A stretch of DNA of 38,266 nucleotides from an uncultured Brevundimonas sp. (GTDB lineage: Bacteria > Pseudomonadota > Alphaproteobacteria > Caulobacterales > Caulobacteraceae), in the NCBI RefSeq assembly GCF_947305955.1, contig NZ_CAMZFB010000027.1, forward strand, positions 1 to 38,266, in the 5' to 3' direction. A program made the translations under genes and the position numbers. The notes under the pieces were generated by a model, which searched no databases, was not told the origin of the DNA, and worked only from the letters and a program-made list of their open reading frames with translations. Positions 1-8,487 of this stretch are shown in pieces (position 1 is the first letter of the stretch; the number at the start of each line of letters is the position of its first letter).

Positions 1-22
1 CAGCTTTCCATCCGCCCGCAAT

Positions 23-53
23 AAAAAAGGCCGCCCCCGAGGGGACGGCCTTT
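23..53 (-). terminator. Rho-independent terminator of ggt
   Basis: GC-rich hairpin: AAAGGCCG (26-33) pairs with CGGCCTTT (46-53), continued by CCCC/GGGG with one bulged A at 45. Read on the minus strand the stem is followed by a run of six T. It lies 18 bases past the ggt stop codon. Confidence 0.85.
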
Positions 54-71
54 GGTCTGATCCGGTATGAC

Positions 72-1832
72 CTATTGGGTCAGGGCCACACCTTCGCGGC
101 GCGGGTCGGCACCGCCGTCCCATCGACCATCACGCCACATGGCACCATGCAGGCCCGAAGTCTCGGTCGCATTGGGGCGCAGCTCCATGCCTGCATCCTT
201 CAGCGCATCGCGGATATTGTCGGGGATCATGTCGGTGTCGGCACCGATCATCTCGCCACGCACCACCAGGTTCGGCAGGGCGATAGCGTCCTGCATGGTC
301 ATGTCCCACTCGACCACACCGACCAGCGTCTTGGCGACATAGGCCAGAATGGACGAACCACCGGGCGAACCGATTGCACCGACCAGATTGCCTTGCTTAT
401 CGAGGATCAGAGTCGGGATCATCGACGAGCGCGGACGCTTACCCGCCGCCACGGCGTTGGGGGCCGGATGACCGTCCTCCATCGGTGTGAAGGAGAAGTC
501 GGTCAGCTGGTTGTTCAGGAAGAAGCCGCCCGCCATACGGCCCGAGCCAAAGAAGGACTCCACCGTCGTGGTCATGCTGACCGCATTACCGGCGGCATCG
601 ACCACCACGAAATGGGTGGTGCCCGCCGGCTCCTGTGTCGCGTCCGACAGCTGGGGTGCCGAGCCGGTCGGACGACCCGCCGGAACCGGACCGTTCACCT
701 GCGGCACCAGAGCCGCGCGCGAGGCGACGTATTCGGCATCCAGCAGGCCCGCAATCGGCACGCCCACAAAGTCGGCATCACCCACATAGCGGTCACGGTC
801 GGCGTACATCAGACGCTGAAGACGGCCCAGCGCCACCCACGCCTCGGGGCTGTCCTTGCCCTTGGCCAGATCCGGCGTTTGTTCGGCCATGGCGAGGAAC
901 TGAAGGATCGCCACGCCGCTGGACGGCGGTGCGGGCACACAGATCACATACTGGCGGTAATCACGGCACAGCGGATCGCGGCGCAGCGGGCGATAGTTGG
1001 CAAAGTCCTGCTCAGTCAAAGCGCCGGGGCGCGGGCCGCTGTGGGTAGCGGCAATGATCTGGCGGGGGATATCGCCCTGATAGAAAATTTGCGGGCCTTC
1101 ATTGGCCAGACGGCGCAGCGTGGCCGCATATTCCGGATTCCGCAGAATCTCGCCCACCTGATAGCGCGTGCCATCGGGCTTGGTGAAATAGCGGGTGGCC
1201 CATTCGGTCACCGCCTGATTGCGGCCTGCGTTGATATAGCCACCAAGGCGCGGCGAGACGGCAAAACCGTCACTGGCCAGACGCTCGGCCTCACCGAAGA
1301 GCTGGTTCCACGCCAACTGGCCGTGATCGCGGTGGGCCATACCCAGCATGGCCACTACGCCCGGAACCCCCGTCGAGCGCCCCGACAGCACCGCATCCAT
1401 AAAGGCCAGCGGCTTGCCGTCCTCATAGAACAGCTCTGGCGAGGCGGCTGCCGGAGCGGTTTCGCGGCCATCATAAGCGTGGATGTCACCCGTCGCCGCG
1501 TCGTAATACATCAGGAAGGCCCCGCCCCCGAGGCCCGACGACTGCGGCTCGACAAGGCTGAGGGTGGCCTGAATAGCGACGGCGGCGTCCACGGCGGAAC
1601 CACCGGCGCGCAAAATCTTCATGCCGGCTTCGGCCGCCAGCGGGTTGGCGGCGGCCACAAACGGCCCCTTGGCCTGCGCGGGCGATTCAGCGACCGCCGT
1701 TTGATTGGCTTCGGCCTCGTATGCCCATGAAGTAACAGGACTATTTGCCGAAATCAGCGCAGCGGCCATAACCGCTACCGTCAGCGTGCTCTTGCGCGAG
1801 CGCGCCGTCCGTCGGTTAAAAATTGCTGTCAT
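72..1832 (-). CDS. ggt: Gamma-glutamyltransferase (glutathione hydrolase)
   Basis: 586 residues, normal length for a GGT proenzyme. It cleaves the gamma-glutamyl bond of glutathione and transfers it to water or an amino acid, normally in the periplasm. A signal peptide is visible: basic N-terminus, hydrophobic stretch to about residue 36, likely cleavage near SWA-YEA. The autoprocessing site is present: TTHFVVVD with nucleophile Thr405, which would split the chain into large and small subunits. The substrate Arg region (GRETAP, about residue 123), the RPRSSMIPT segment and the GSPGGSS oxyanion segment also match the family. The ATG at 1832 is preceded by AGGAG at good spacing. It is monocistronic with its own terminator. 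The identity is firm; the physiological substrate is inferred from the family. Confidence 0.95.
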   Translation of the reverse strand: MTAIFNRRTARSRKSTLTVAVMAAALISANSPVTSWAYEAEANQTAVAESPAQAKGPFVAAANPLAAEAGMKILRAGGSAVDAAVAIQATLSLVEPQSSGLGGGAFLMYYDAATGDIHAYDGRETAPAAASPELFYEDGKPLAFMDAVLSGRSTGVPGVVAMLGMAHRDHGQLAWNQLFGEAERLASDGFAVSPRLGGYINAGRNQAVTEWATRYFTKPDGTRYQVGEILRNPEYAATLRRLANEGPQIFYQGDIPRQIIAATHSGPRPGALTEQDFANYRPLRRDPLCRDYRQYVICVPAPPSSGVAILQFLAMAEQTPDLAKGKDSPEAWVALGRLQRLMYADRDRYVGDADFVGVPIAGLLDAEYVASRAALVPQVNGPVPAGRPTGSAPQLSDATQEPAGTTHFVVVDAAGNAVSMTTTVESFFGSGRMAGGFFLNNQLTDFSFTPMEDGHPAPNAVAAGKRPRSSMIPTLILDKQGNLVGAIGSPGGSSILAYVAKTLVGVVEWDMTMQDAIALPNLVVRGEMIGADTDMIPDNIRDALKDAGMELRPNATETSGLHGAMWRDGRWDGGADPRREGVALTQ

Positions 1833-1966
1833 CCACCAAACTCCTGCCTTCTACTGGGTGACTTATGCCTACGACCTTGGCCGCGTTCCGCCAACCCAAG
1901 ATTTTCTTTCACTTTTTTCGATTTTCCTATTGCCATCCGAAATCTCCAAAGCTACATAGCCGCCCT

Positions 1967-1998
1967 CGCCGCAAGGCAAGACACACCGCCGCAAGGCA
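1967..1998. repeat. Short direct repeat upstream of tRNA-Arg
   Basis: The 12-mer CGCCGCAAGGCA occurs at 1967-1978 and again at 1987-1998, a 20-base period, just before the tRNA gene. Its meaning is unknown; it may be chance in a GC-rich spacer. Confidence 0.5.
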
Positions 1999-2015
1999 GT
2001 GACGGAAAATACAGC

Positions 2016-2092
2016 GCACCCGTAGCTCAGCTGGATAGAGCATCAGACTACGAATCTGAGGGTCAGGAGTTCGAATCTCTTCGGGTGCGCCA
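2016..2092 (+). tRNA. tRNA-Arg (anticodon ACG)
   Basis: 77 nt including an encoded CCA. The acceptor stem GCACCCG (2016-2022) pairs with CGGGTGC (2082-2088). The anticodon stem TCAGA/TCTGA encloses loop CTACGAA, so the anticodon is ACG (2050-2052), normally edited to ICG and reading CGU/CGC/CGA. The T loop TTCGAAT is present. Confidence 0.97.
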
Positions 2093-2308
2093 TTTCCCCT
2101 CCCCTACAATCGAAGATTTAACGCCTTCCGTTCGCGGGGGCGCTTTGGCGCGTCTGATCTCCGGCGCATCCTAGAGCGTCGCATCGAACAGGCCGATCCG
2201 TCGCAGCCACCTCTCAAATTTCACAGGAGCCTTGGCCGCGATTTTCGGCTCTAGTGCGCTCTGCGATGATCCGGACGGGAATCGCGCGGTAATGGTGGGA
2301 GAGGCGCA

Positions 2309-3925
2309 ATGACAGCCAACCAGTTCGATTACGTCATTGTCGGCGCGGGGTCCGCCGGATGTGTGCTGGCCGAGCGCCTGTCGCGTGATCCGTCGGTGTC
2401 GGTCGCCTTGCTGGAAGCGGGCGGCGACGACCGCAACCTTCTGGTCGAAGCGCCCCTGATGATGGGTCAGGCCATCGCCTCCAAGACGCTGGACTGGCAC
2501 CACTATACCGCCCCGCAAAAGCACCTGAACGACCGCCGTCTGTTCTGGCCGCGCGGCAAGGTGCTGGGCGGGTCCAGCTCTATCAACGCCATGCACTACA
2601 TCCGTGGCGCGGCGCAGAACTATGACGAATGGCGCGACACCTATGGCGCGGACGGCTGGGGCTGGGATCAGGTCCTGCCTGCCTTCAAACAGGTCGAGGG
2701 ACGCGTCGGCGATCCCTGCGACTGGCACGGCGCCGAAGGCCCGCTGTCGGTACAGGACATTGCGCCGCTCAATCCGCTGACCGAGGCCTTTTTCGAAGCC
2801 TGCGCGGCGAATGGCATTGGACGCATCGACGATATGAACGGGGCCGACCAGTTCGGCTGTGCGCCCTATCATGTGACCCAGCGCGGCAATAAACGCTGTA
2901 GCGCCGCGGTCGCCTTCCTGCGCCCTGCCCTGTCGCGCAGCAATCTGACGGTCATTACCCACGCGCTAGCCAGCCGTGTGCTGCTGGAGGGCACCCGCGC
3001 CACTGGCGTCGAGTACCGCAAGGGCCGCCATACCGAGACGGCCACCGCCCGCCGCGAGGTCATACTGAGCGGCGGGGCCATCAACACACCCCAACTGCTG
3101 CAACTGTCAGGGATCGGGGATGCCAGTTGGCTACGAGACGCGGGCGTCAATCCTGTGGTCGATCTACCGGGCGTTGGGCGCAATCTTCAGGACCATCTGG
3201 ACGTACTGGGCCAGATCACCACCGCCAGCACGACCTCCCTGGGTATCTCATCCAAGACGGCGGCGTCGTGGATAGGGGCCGTTATCAACTTCCTTGCGGA
3301 CAAGCCGGGCCTGTTGTCGACCAATCCGGTTCAGGGCGGGGCCTTCTTCAGATCGTCGCTGGCCGATGAAATGGCGGACGGCCTGCCGGACCTCCAGTTC
3401 GCCTTTATCCCCGCCAAGGTCGCACCACACGGGGCCAAGCTGCCGTTCGGCCACGGGGCCTCACTGCACGTCTGCCAACTCTATCCCAAGAGCCGTGGCG
3501 AGCTGCGGATCACCTCCAGCGATCCGGCCACCCATCCCCATATCGACCCGAACTACCTATCGGAGCCGCAAGACCTCGAGGTCATGCTGGACGGCATGGA
3601 GATGGCGCGCAAAGTTCTCAACCACGCGGCCTTCGACTTTGACCGCAAGGCCGAGGTATGGCCGGATGCCGCCTATCGGACCCGCGCCCAACTGGCCGAT
3701 GACCTGAAGGCCCGTGCAGAGACTCTCTACCACCCCGTCGGCACCTGCCGGATGGGCAAGGGCGAACTGGCCGTGGTGGACCCGGCACTCAAGGTCTATG
3801 GCACCCAAGGGCTGCGCGTCGTTGACGCCTCGGTCATGCCGCGTTTGATCGGTGGTAATACCAATGCCCCCACCATGATGATCGCCACCCGCGCCGCCGA
3901 CATCATCCTTTCGGGTCAGGAGTGA
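2309..3925 (+). CDS. GMC-family FAD-dependent alcohol oxidoreductase
   Basis: 538 residues, typical of choline dehydrogenase/AlkJ-like GMC enzymes that oxidise alcohols to aldehydes using FAD. The FAD dinucleotide motif GAGSAG is at residues 12-17. GMC signature 1 (PRGKVLGGSSSIN) is at about 81-93 and signature 2 (SGGAINTPQLLQLSGIG) at about 254-270. The active-site pair is His475 (HPVGTCRMG) and Asn517 (GGNTNAPT). No signal peptide. The ATG at 2309 follows GGGAGAGG. It is directly followed by an aldehyde dehydrogenase, so the two probably run a two-step alcohol-to-acid oxidation. The substrate cannot be told: choline is unlikely given the lack of bet genes, and an aliphatic or aromatic alcohol is more plausible (inference). 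Confidence 0.9.
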   Translation: MTANQFDYVIVGAGSAGCVLAERLSRDPSVSVALLEAGGDDRNLLVEAPLMMGQAIASKTLDWHHYTAPQKHLNDRRLFWPRGKVLGGSSSINAMHYIRGAAQNYDEWRDTYGADGWGWDQVLPAFKQVEGRVGDPCDWHGAEGPLSVQDIAPLNPLTEAFFEACAANGIGRIDDMNGADQFGCAPYHVTQRGNKRCSAAVAFLRPALSRSNLTVITHALASRVLLEGTRATGVEYRKGRHTETATARREVILSGGAINTPQLLQLSGIGDASWLRDAGVNPVVDLPGVGRNLQDHLDVLGQITTASTTSLGISSKTAASWIGAVINFLADKPGLLSTNPVQGGAFFRSSLADEMADGLPDLQFAFIPAKVAPHGAKLPFGHGASLHVCQLYPKSRGELRITSSDPATHPHIDPNYLSEPQDLEVMLDGMEMARKVLNHAAFDFDRKAEVWPDAAYRTRAQLADDLKARAETLYHPVGTCRMGKGELAVVDPALKVYGTQGLRVVDASVMPRLIGGNTNAPTMMIATRAADIILSGQE

Positions 3926-3930
3926 CTGCC

Positions 3931-5346
3931 ATGAACGATATCGATCGCATGAAGGACCTGCTTGCCCGCCAGCGCAGCGCCTTCCTGTCACAGCCCAACC
4001 GATCCCTTGCCGAACGCCGCGCCGATCTCAAGAAGATCGAAGCCATCATGCTCGATCATCGCGACGCATGGTGCGAGGCCGTCAGCGCCGATTTCGGCCA
4101 TCGTGCCCAGATCGAAACCCTGCTGCTGGAACTGTCTGTTGTGGTGCGCGGCACCAAGGACATGCGCCACAAGCTGGGCCGCTGGATGAAGCCAGAGCGC
4201 GTCCCGACGCCCCTGATGGCCCAGCCGGGCCGATCCTATGTCCGCCGTGATCCCAAGGGCGTGGTCGGCATTGTCTCGCCGTGGAACTATCCGGTCCAAC
4301 TAGCCCTGCTGCCGCTGGCGACGGCGTTGGCTGCGGGCAACCGCACCATCATCAAACCGTCGGAACTGACGCCCAAGACCAATGCCCTGATGGCCGACCT
4401 GCTGGCAGCGCACTTTCCCGCCGATCAGGTCGCCGTTATCGAGGGCGGCCCCGATCTGGCCGAGGCATTCTGCGCCCTGCCGTTCGACCACCTCTTCTAC
4501 ACCGGCTCCACCCGCGTGGGGCGCAGCGTCGCCGCGGCCGCAGGCAACAATCTGGTGCCGGTCACGCTGGAGCTCGGAGGCAAGTCGCCCGCTATCGTCA
4601 CTGCCGACTATCCGGTCGAGGATGCCGCCCATGCCATCGCATGGGGCCGTTTCCTGAACGCGGGCCAGACCTGCGTGGCCGTCGATAACGTCCTCGCCAT
4701 CGGCACGCCCGAGCGCGCCCGCGCGATCGGTCAGGCCGTGGCCGACAAGGTAGCTGCCTTCTATCCCGACTTTGCCACCAACCCCGACTATTCAAGCGTC
4801 ATAGCCGGCCAGCATTTCGCCCGCCTCGAGGCCATGGTCGAGGAGGCGCGTCAGGCGGGCGTGGAAATCATCCAGCCACCACACGACGCCAATGCCGTCC
4901 GCAGCAGCCGCAAATTTCCCCCGACGGTCATGATCAATCCGCCGGACGATCTACGCGTGATGCGTGAGGAGATTTTCGGCCCTGTCCTGCCGGTCATTGC
5001 CAAGCCGGACCTTCAGGCCGCCACCGATCACGTGAACGCCCACGAGCGCCCTCTGGCCCTCTATGTTTTTTCGAACGCTTCACGCGAGATCGAACAGGTT
5101 CTGGACAACACCCATTCCGGCGGCGTGACCGTCAACGGGGCGCTGTTGCACGTCGCCAACGACCAGTTGCCCTTCGGCGGCAACGGCCCCAGCGGACAGG
5201 GCGCCTATCATGGCAAGTTCGGCTTTGACGAGCTGACCCATGCGCGGGCCGTGTTCCGCACGAGGCGCTGGCATTCGACGCGTCTGGTCGCGCCGCCCTA
5301 TGGCAAGCTGGCGAAGAAGATTACCGAGACGGCTTTGAAACTCTGA
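3931..5346 (+). CDS. Aldehyde dehydrogenase, coniferyl-aldehyde dehydrogenase type
   Basis: 471 residues of the ALDH superfamily, oxidising an aldehyde to the acid with NAD(P)+. The oxyanion Asn119 (SPWNY), general base Glu214 (LELGGKSP) and nucleophile Cys248 (FLNAGQTC) are all present. The sequence style (RQRSAF, RADLKKIE, the SPWNYPVQL block) is closest to coniferyl aldehyde dehydrogenases (CalB), a group that also takes aliphatic aldehydes. A GTG at 3922 overlaps the upstream stop, but ATG 3931 is preferred because AGGAG (3918-3922) sits 8 bases before it. Translationally coupled to the GMC gene. The stop abuts the stop of the facing TetR gene. Confidence 0.9.
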   Translation: MNDIDRMKDLLARQRSAFLSQPNRSLAERRADLKKIEAIMLDHRDAWCEAVSADFGHRAQIETLLLELSVVVRGTKDMRHKLGRWMKPERVPTPLMAQPGRSYVRRDPKGVVGIVSPWNYPVQLALLPLATALAAGNRTIIKPSELTPKTNALMADLLAAHFPADQVAVIEGGPDLAEAFCALPFDHLFYTGSTRVGRSVAAAAGNNLVPVTLELGGKSPAIVTADYPVEDAAHAIAWGRFLNAGQTCVAVDNVLAIGTPERARAIGQAVADKVAAFYPDFATNPDYSSVIAGQHFARLEAMVEEARQAGVEIIQPPHDANAVRSSRKFPPTVMINPPDDLRVMREEIFGPVLPVIAKPDLQAATDHVNAHERPLALYVFSNASREIEQVLDNTHSGGVTVNGALLHVANDQLPFGGNGPSGQGAYHGKFGFDELTHARAVFRTRRWHSTRLVAPPYGKLAKKITETALKL

Positions 5347-5973
5347 TCAGGCGAGGGCTTCGCGCGCCACTTTCAGCACACCGCGCATCAGGGTGCGTAC
5401 CACCTCGCGCGAGACCTCCAGCGGAAGGCCCTGCTCACGGCGCAGGCCTTCCCAGTTGGCCCAGCTGGTCGCGGCGACCAGCGACGACACATAAAGGCCG
5501 GCCGCATCGTCGCTATGCTTGCTGAAATAGTCTGCAAACAGGCTTTCCACGATGGCGCGCTGCGTCGCGTCATCCCCGCGCATCAGATCAAAAAGGACAG
5601 GGTATTCGCTGGCCATACAGATGGCCGCACGACGGACCGGCGCGACATATTCGTAAAGCTCGCTGGCCCGCTCGACAAAGGCGTCAATGCGCTGCTCTTC
5701 GCTCCAGGCCGAAGGATCACGGCGGGGAAAACGACGGAAAGCTTCCTCGCGCTGCAGCTCATAGGCCGCCGTCAGAAGCTCGCTCACATCCGCATAGTGG
5801 CGGAACACCGAACGGCGCGACACGCCCGCGCGGTCGGCCACGGCATCGGTTGTGGGCATGGAGCCCGTCTCGCGCACCAACTCCAGCATGCCCATGGCAA
5901 TTACCGCCCGGCTACGCTCACTGCGTAGATGGCGACCATCAGGTGCGGTTTTGACCTTGGCTTCTTGCTGCAT
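5347..5973 (-). CDS. TetR/AcrR-family transcriptional regulator
   Basis: 208 residues. The N-terminal helix-turn-helix is recognisable (MPTTDAVADRAGVSRRSVFRHYAD, about residues 40-63); the rest is an all-helical ligand-binding half that I cannot assign. It is convergent with the GMC-ALDH operon, stop codons touching, and is a good candidate regulator of it (inference from position). A TTG at 5979 gives two more residues; ATG 5973 is preferred. Confidence 0.88.
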   Translation of the reverse strand: MQQEAKVKTAPDGRHLRSERSRAVIAMGMLELVRETGSMPTTDAVADRAGVSRRSVFRHYADVSELLTAAYELQREEAFRRFPRRDPSAWSEEQRIDAFVERASELYEYVAPVRRAAICMASEYPVLFDLMRGDDATQRAIVESLFADYFSKHSDDAAGLYVSSLVAATSWANWEGLRREQGLPLEVSREVVRTLMRGVLKVAREALA

Positions 5974-6308
5974 TTTCAAACCGATACAACTCTACTTTGT
6001 CCATGCCAAAATCCTCGCGTGTGCCTCTGGCATGAGACGCACGAGACCCGGCAGACGACACCCGCATCGCTGCGCAACGCACAGAACCTGACGACGGGCC
6101 CCCAGACAACTCGGCCTGCAAACTGCTCAATTGGGTGCAATATTTCTAGGCGTAATAAGATGACTAAGGATTATTACGCATAGGGCCGCATTCGGTTCGC
6201 CCCGCATCGCGAAAACCCCGTAAACACGCGTCAAATTCTGGTTAACAACGTTTGATCACCGCGGAGCCGAACGGTCACAGCGTCATACGAAAGCGGATCA
6301 AAGAGAAA
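5974..6308. other. Gene-free spacer between the TetR gene and tRNA-Arg(CCG)
   Basis: About 335 bases of visibly lower GC than the surroundings, with no convincing gene. It should hold the TetR promoter. Its only clear structure is a long dyad at 6146-6183, listed separately. Confidence 0.6.
6146..6183. promoter_or_regulatory. Long AT-rich dyad, possible operator
   Basis: Arms CTAGGCGTAATAA (6146-6158) and TTATTACGCATAG (6171-6183) are inverted copies with one mismatch, separated by 12 bases. The inner nine pairs are perfect. It is not GC-rich and lacks a T tract, so it is not an obvious terminator. It lies about 170 bases upstream of the TetR start and could be a regulator binding site (inference). 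Confidence 0.45.
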
Positions 6309-6385
6309 TGGCGCACCCGACAGGATTCGAACCTGTGGCCTTTGCCTTCGGAGGGCAACGCTCTATCCAGCTGAGCTACGGGTGC
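6309..6385 (-). tRNA. tRNA-Arg (anticodon CCG)
   Basis: 77 nt including CCA, read on the minus strand. Acceptor stem GCACCCG/CGGGTGC; anticodon stem TTGCC/GGCAA around loop CTCCGAA, anticodon CCG (plus-strand 6349-6351), reading CGG. The first 26 nt are identical to those of the tRNA-Arg(ACG) at 2016. Confidence 0.97.
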
Positions 6386-6426
6386 GGCTTCGGCGCGAGG
6401 CCGGAAGGCGGGTGTTACAGGAAGGT

Positions 6427-6463
6427 CGGGGCGGCCTCAAGCCTCAGAATGACCGCCGCCCCG
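6427..6463 (-). terminator. Possible terminator hairpin after the SDR gene
   Basis: A perfect 9-bp inverted repeat CGGGGCGGC (6427-6435)/GCCGCCCCG (6455-6463) with a 19-base loop, 20 bases past the SDR stop. There is no T run after it, so termination is uncertain. It lies just upstream of the tRNA-Arg(CCG). Confidence 0.4.
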
Positions 6464-6482
6464 AAAGGTTTGGACCAATCGC

Positions 6483-7265
6483 CTATTGGGCCGTCATTCC
6501 GCCGTCGATTTTGAACTCTGATCCCGTGACGAAACGGCTTTCGTCCGACGCCAGATAGAGGACGCAATAGGCGACATCGTCCGGATCACCGATGCGCTTC
6601 AGCGGGATACCGCGTGCAAGGCGCTCATGCGCCGCTTCAGTGGAACCGCCCGCCATGGCGATGAAGGGATCGAGGATGGGCGTGTTGATGAAAACCGGAT
6701 GGACCGAGTTGGCGCGAACCGTGCCGCCAGCCTTGGCGCATTCCAGCGCGACCGTCTTGGTATAGAGCCAGACTGCGGCCTTGGTGGCGTTATAGGCCCC
6801 CATGCCGGGCGCGGCGGCGAGGCCTGCGATCGAGGAGATGTTGACGATGCTGGCCGCGGGGGCGGCCTTCAGATGCGGCAGGGCGTGTTTGCACCCCAGC
6901 ATGACCGATTCCAGATTTACCGCCTGAACCTTGCGCCAGTTTTCCAGCGTGTCCTGCTCGGCAAAAACCAGATTGCCGCCGATGCCCGCATTGTTCACCA
7001 GTACCGACAGCCCGCCCATATCCGTCACGGCCTGATCGACCACACGGACCCAGTCCGCTTCGGACGTCACGTCATGGGCATAGGCAAAGGCGCTGTTGGG
7101 CGTGTCGGCATTGATCGATGCCGCCAGCGCCGCCGCCCTGTCACCATCAATATCGCTCAGGGCAACCTGCGCCCCCTCGCGCACCAGCATCCGCGCCATG
7201 GCCTGTCCCAGACCGCCCGCCGCGCCGGTTATCAGGGCCTTTTTCCCCGCGACGCGCCCGCTCAT
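6483..7265 (-). CDS. SDR-family NAD(P)-dependent oxidoreductase
   Basis: 260 residues, classical short-chain dehydrogenase. The cofactor motif TGAAGGLG is near the N-terminus, NNAG in the middle, and the catalytic Ser (NISSIAG) and Tyr-x-x-x-Lys (YNATK) follow. The C-terminal [16 protein letters not shown] is typical. The ATG at 7265 overlaps the stop of the upstream pterin dehydratase (ATGA, 7262-7265), giving tight coupling; the GTG at 7271 is less likely. Members reduce or oxidise many hydroxy/keto substrates; the substrate here is unknown. Confidence 0.9.
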   Translation of the reverse strand: MSGRVAGKKALITGAAGGLGQAMARMLVREGAQVALSDIDGDRAAALAASINADTPNSAFAYAHDVTSEADWVRVVDQAVTDMGGLSVLVNNAGIGGNLVFAEQDTLENWRKVQAVNLESVMLGCKHALPHLKAAPAASIVNISSIAGLAAAPGMGAYNATKAAVWLYTKTVALECAKAGGTVRANSVHPVFINTPILDPFIAMAGGSTEAAHERLARGIPLKRIGDPDDVAYCVLYLASDESRFVTGSEFKIDGGMTAQ

Positions 7266-7567
7266 TGGCACTGCCCTTCGGAGATCGCATCGATGAAGCG
7301 GGCAAGGTCCAGATCGCGCTGGGTGACACCGCCTGCGTCATGGGTGGTCAGCACGATTTCCACGCGGTTCCAGACATTGGACCATTCGGGATGGTGGTCC
7401 GCCTTTTCCGCCTGAATGGCGACCCGCGACATAAAGCCGAACGCCGCGTTGAAGTCGGCAAACACCAGCTTGCGGTAAAGGGCCGGACGGGCATCGTCGG
7501 CCTTGGACCACAGCGGCAACTGCGCCAGCGCAGCCTCGACCTCTATTTTTTCCAGTGCCGCCGTCAT
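7262..7567 (-). CDS. phhB: 4a-hydroxytetrahydrobiopterin dehydratase (PCD)
   Basis: 101 residues, full length for the PCD/DCoH family, which dehydrates 4a-hydroxytetrahydropterin to regenerate the cofactor of aromatic amino-acid hydroxylases. The signature [14 protein letters not shown] followed by [13 protein letters not shown] is clear, with the catalytic histidines in place. No phenylalanine hydroxylase is in the window. First gene of a two-gene operon with the SDR gene (4-base overlap); divergent from ubiE across 119 bases. Confidence 0.92.
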   Translation of the reverse strand: MTAALEKIEVEAALAQLPLWSKADDARPALYRKLVFADFNAAFGFMSRVAIQAEKADHHPEWSNVWNRVEIVLTTHDAGGVTQRDLDLARFIDAISEGQCQ

Positions 7568-7686
7568 GAAGCCCTCCCCTTTGGTTTGCGTTGTTATGCC
7601 AAGGCGTAACCCGCGCCGCGCGAAAACGACACCCCATATTGATCTGGACGGATGACGTCCGCCGCGACAGAGGCTAAACCAGACCT

Positions 7687-8487
7687 ATGACCTCCTCCGA
7701 CGCGTCCTCCGCCAATCCCGCCGACAAACTGTCGGGTAAGACCTCGTCCTTCGGTTTCCGCGACGTTGATGCGCGCGAGAAGGTGAAGATGGTGCGCGGT
7801 GTCTTCGACTCCGTGGCCTCCAACTATGACCTGATGAACGACCTGATGAGCGTGGGCGTGCACCGCATCTGGAAAGATGCCGCTGCGGCCAAGCTCAATG
7901 CCCGTCCGGGCGAGGTCATTCTGGACGTGGCCGGTGGCACCGGCGACATGGCCCGCCGCTATTCCAAGATGGCCCGCGCGGCACAGGAGCGTCGCGGCGG
8001 CGATGACGCCAAGGTCATCGTGCTGGACTACAACGCCGAGATGATCCTCGCAGGCGTCCATAAGGGCGGCGAGCCGGAAATGGTCTGGAGCGTCGGTGAC
8101 GCCATGAGCCTGCCGTTGCCGGACGCCTCGGTCGACGCCTATTCGATCAGCTTCGGCATCCGCAACGTGGCCGATATTCCCGTCGCCCTGAAGGAAGCCC
8201 GCCGCGTGCTGAAGCCCGGCGGCCGTTTCATGTGCCTGGAGTTCTCGCGCCCGACCACGGCCGCCATGCGCAAGGCCTATGACGCATGGTCGTTCAACGC
8301 CATTCCGCGCATCGGCCAACTCGTCGCCAAGGACCGCGACAGCTATCAGTATCTGGTGGAATCGATCCGTCGCTTCCCCGACCAGAACACCTTCAAGTCC
8401 ATGATCGAGGACGCCGGTTTCAGCCGCGTGACCGTCACCAACCTGACTGGCGGCGTGGCAGCTATTCACCACGGGTGGGCGATCTGA
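7687..8487 (+). CDS. ubiE: Ubiquinone/menaquinone C-methyltransferase UbiE
   Basis: 266 residues. SAM-dependent C-methylation of 2-methoxy-6-polyprenyl-1,4-benzoquinol (and demethylmenaquinol in organisms that have it). SAM motif [14 protein letters not shown] at about residues 80-93, the family motif [12 protein letters not shown], and the N-terminal [16 protein letters not shown] block are all present. It overlaps the start of ubiB. In many alphaproteobacteria mutM precedes ubiE; here the upstream neighbour is divergent phhB instead. Confidence 0.96.
   Translation: MTSSDASSANPADKLSGKTSSFGFRDVDAREKVKMVRGVFDSVASNYDLMNDLMSVGVHRIWKDAAAAKLNARPGEVILDVAGGTGDMARRYSKMARAAQERRGGDDAKVIVLDYNAEMILAGVHKGGEPEMVWSVGDAMSLPLPDASVDAYSISFGIRNVADIPVALKEARRVLKPGGRFMCLEFSRPTTAAMRKAYDAWSFNAIPRIGQLVAKDRDSYQYLVESIRRFPDQNTFKSMIEDAGFSRVTVTNLTGGVAAIHHGWAI

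Noticed and set aside
75..1730. 551-residue frame opposite ggt
   Set aside because: Antisense shadow of a high-GC gene; low-complexity Arg/Gly/His composition and no family motifs.
3922..3930. GTG start for the aldehyde dehydrogenase
   Set aside because: It lies inside the AGGAG ribosome site of ATG 3931, which has ideal spacing.
6308..6514. Open frame with [12 protein letters not shown]
   Set aside because: It is the reverse complement of the tRNA-Arg(CCG), a well-known false protein produced by translating tRNA genes.
7594..8472. 292-residue frame opposite ubiE
   Set aside because: Antisense shadow; UbiE motifs on the plus strand are unambiguous.
8286..8474. N-terminal extension of ubiB inside ubiE
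   Set aside because: Frame is open but does not resemble the UbiB family; start placed at GTG 8475.
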